This document shows, piece after piece, positions 7,314 through 8,686 of a stretch of 8,686 nucleotides of DNA; within the stretch, counting starts at the first letter, position 1; the number at the start of each line of letters is the position of its first letter. The stretch covers positions 1 through 8,686 of the forward strand of contig MWAR01000169.1 in NCBI GenBank assembly GCA_002068715.1. Reading direction: 5' to 3'. The notes below the pieces were generated by a model. The model made no database searches. It was given only the letters and a program-made list of their open reading frames with translations, and was not told the origin of the DNA. Position numbers and translations under genes: made by a program. The stretch comes from a bacterium ADurb.Bin374 (GTDB taxonomy: Bacteria; Riflebacteria; Ozemobacteria; Ozemobacterales; Ozemobacteraceae).

Positions 7314-8686
7314 TCAGCGGAGCACCGCGAGCTTGCCGCGGGACTTGATGGTCTTGCCGTTTCGTGTGGCTTCGAGCTTGTAGAAGTAGACGCCGTTTCC
7401 GACGCGGTTCCCCTGACGGTTGGTCAGATCCCACCGGATCTTGCCGGATGCCTGGTTCCCGTTCGCATCGGTGAGATCGAACTTGTCGACCTTGTCGCCG
7501 GAAGCGTCGTAGATCGAGAGGAACAGCTCGTCGGGCCGCTGTCCGAGGTTATACGTGAACCAGACCGAGTTTCCGCGGGCCGGGTTCGGATACGAGATGA
7601 GCTCGTTGATCCCGAACGGGCCGGGTGCGGTCACCGTGATGGCCTGGCGGATCTCGTTGCCGGCCTTGTCGGAAGCGACCACTTCGATCTGGTGATCGCC
7701 CTTCGAGAGCGCCTGCTTGAGCTGATAGGTGAACGCCCCGTCAGAACCGAGTTCCGCGCCGGTCTGCTCGAACCCGTCGATCAGCAGTTTGAAGCTGGCC
7801 GGGTCGATGCCTGCGCCGCTGTCCTGCAAGTTGCCTTCGAGCAGGGGCTGCGAGTCTTCAAGCTTTTCGCGGTCGGACGGGCTGACGTTGCTGAGAACGG
7901 GGGCCTTGAGGTCAGCCATCAGGGCGAGCTTGCCGAGGCCTCCGAGCTGGGCGGTGACGCGGTCGTTCTTGAGCACGCCGCCGACAAAGATCCATTTGCC
8001 GTTCACCTGGCGATACAGGTGGACCTTTTCAGCCGGCACCTTCAGGTTCAGGTTCTTCACCGACGCGGTATACCAGATTCTCCGCGACAGGCGCAGCGAG
8101 GAGGGCCCGACTTCCTCGAGCGGCATCACTTCGACCAGTTCGGAGGAGTTTGCGGTGGAGACGGTGTTCTTCAGCAGCGAGGGCAGAATTTTCGCGAGCG
8201 GGGACTTCGTGCCGCCATTGTCGAGGTCGGACCTGGATAGCATGTAGAGACCCGCCGCCTTGGAAACGGTGCCCGTGGCGATGTCGAGCGTCGCGAGACC
8301 GTCCGGTGTCTTCAGGCTGAGTCGCGACTCCGCGGTCAGGGCGGCCACGGTGAACTGGACAGAACCCTTGCCGACCATGCCGAAGAGGTCGGTGCCGGTG
8401 ATGTCGATGTAGGCCTTGCCGGGCTGATCCGGGTCGATGCGGTAGGAACCCGCGTAGTATTTTTCCTTGAGGAAGTTCATCGTGACCGGGACCGCCGCGC
8501 CGCCCTGACTGACGGAGCAGGTCGGAGCGCTTTGCAGAGCTTCCGAGGCCCGGGTGACGATCATGATCTCGTATTCATGGGCGGGGTTCGAGAAGATCTT
8601 GATCTCGAACGCGGGGCTCGTGTTGATGACGACCATGTTCGTCGAATCTGCGGCCATCTCGTTCCCGGCGAGGTCCTTGGCACCGG
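7314..8686 (-). CDS. Large exported Ig-like protein with FlgD/T9SS-like C-terminal domain, N-terminus outside window
   Basis: The frame is open to the window edge. The lead-in codons before the first in-window ATG (8657) read AKDLAGNE, a standard Ig-like domain ending, so that ATG is internal and the protein is longer. Counting from 8657: residues 15-105 form an Ig-like beta-sandwich (YRIDPDQPGKAYIDITGTD); 110-250 resemble a ZU5-like sandwich (MPLEEVGPSSLRLSRRIWYT, KVHLYRQVNGKWIFVGG, LGGLGKLALMAD); 252-343 are another Ig-like domain (DSGAGIDPASFKLLIDG, GDHQIEVVASDKAGNE); and 350-447 are a C-terminal domain of the FlgD-Ig or type-A secretion-signal kind (ISYPNPARGNSVWFTYNL, LFLSIYDASGDKVDKFDL, KIRWDLTNRQGNRVGNGVYF, ending KLAVLR). 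In Bacteroidota such C-termini direct type IX secretion. In other phyla the same fold occurs without proof of that route. It is first of three same-strand genes here, with its TGA (7314-7316) 18 bases before the TPR lipoprotein start. Confidence 0.92.
   Translation of the reverse strand, partial: GAKDLAGNEMAADSTNMVVINTSPAFEIKIFSNPAHEYEIMIVTRASEALQSAPTCSVSQGGAAVPVTMNFLKEKYYAGSYRIDPDQPGKAYIDITGTDLFGMVGKGSVQFTVAALTAESRLSLKTPDGLATLDIATGTVSKAAGLYMLSRSDLDNGGTKSPLAKILPSLLKNTVSTANSSELVEVMPLEEVGPSSLRLSRRIWYTASVKNLNLKVPAEKVHLYRQVNGKWIFVGGVLKNDRVTAQLGGLGKLALMADLKAPVLSNVSPSDREKLEDSQPLLEGNLQDSGAGIDPASFKLLIDGFEQTGAELGSDGAFTYQLKQALSKGDHQIEVVASDKAGNEIRQAITVTAPGPFGINELISYPNPARGNSVWFTYNLGQRPDELFLSIYDASGDKVDKFDLTDANGNQASGKIRWDLTNRQGNRVGNGVYFYKLEATRNGKTIKSRGKLAVLR

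Noticed and set aside
6600..8240. Long plus-strand open frame (546 codons) opposite the TPR and Ig-like genes
   Set aside because: Its product is the Val/Gly/Arg/Asp/Glu/His-rich mix typical of antisense shadows of GC-rich genes. It has no domain, while the minus strand carries clear lipobox, TPR and Ig motifs over the same bases.

Overview
The window is GC-rich bacterial chromosome with six convincing protein genes, one doubtful small one, and no rRNA, tRNA, CRISPR array or insertion sequence that I could see. The organism looks diderm (Gram-negative type). It encodes two lipoproteins with lipoboxes, a peptidoglycan-precursor flippase, and a large exported protein whose C-terminal domain is of the FlgD-Ig / T9SS-sorting-like kind ('YPNPA...NGVYFYKL'). 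Proteins of this style, together with degenerate 'cgcagatgacgcagat' intergenic repeats, are common in environmental lineages known mostly from metagenomes. The sequence alone does not fix the phylum.

Layout. Bases 1-1604 (+) hold murJ, whose true start is probably just outside the window. Bases 1605-1846 are a spacer with an AT-rich inverted-repeat element of a known intergenic type, then a plausible promoter. Bases 1847-2608 (+) encode a cytosolic acidic-tailed protein resembling the uncharacterised part of SEC-C-associated proteins. Bases 2609-2874 are non-coding; the first 150 bases show nothing notable, then come a perfect 16-bp palindrome and a small hairpin. Bases 2875-4506 (+) encode a secreted protein of unknown function built from two clear copies, and perhaps a third, of the same beta-rich domain. 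Bases 4538-4753 (+) hold a small ORF of uncertain reality whose end overlaps the opposite-strand gene. Bases 8686-4741 (-) hold three close-packed co-oriented genes, read right to left: a large Ig-like exported protein (N-terminus outside the window), a TPR lipoprotein, and a lipoprotein with CarboxypepD_reg-like, two fibronectin-III-like and parallel beta-helix domains.

How they fit together. The three minus-strand genes have gaps of 18 and 32 bases and good ribosome binding sites, so they are probably one operon for the cell surface: two envelope-anchored lipoproteins and one multi-domain exported protein. The secreted duplicated-domain protein converges on this operon from the other strand. 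No enzymatic pathway links the genes. The shared theme is the cell envelope.
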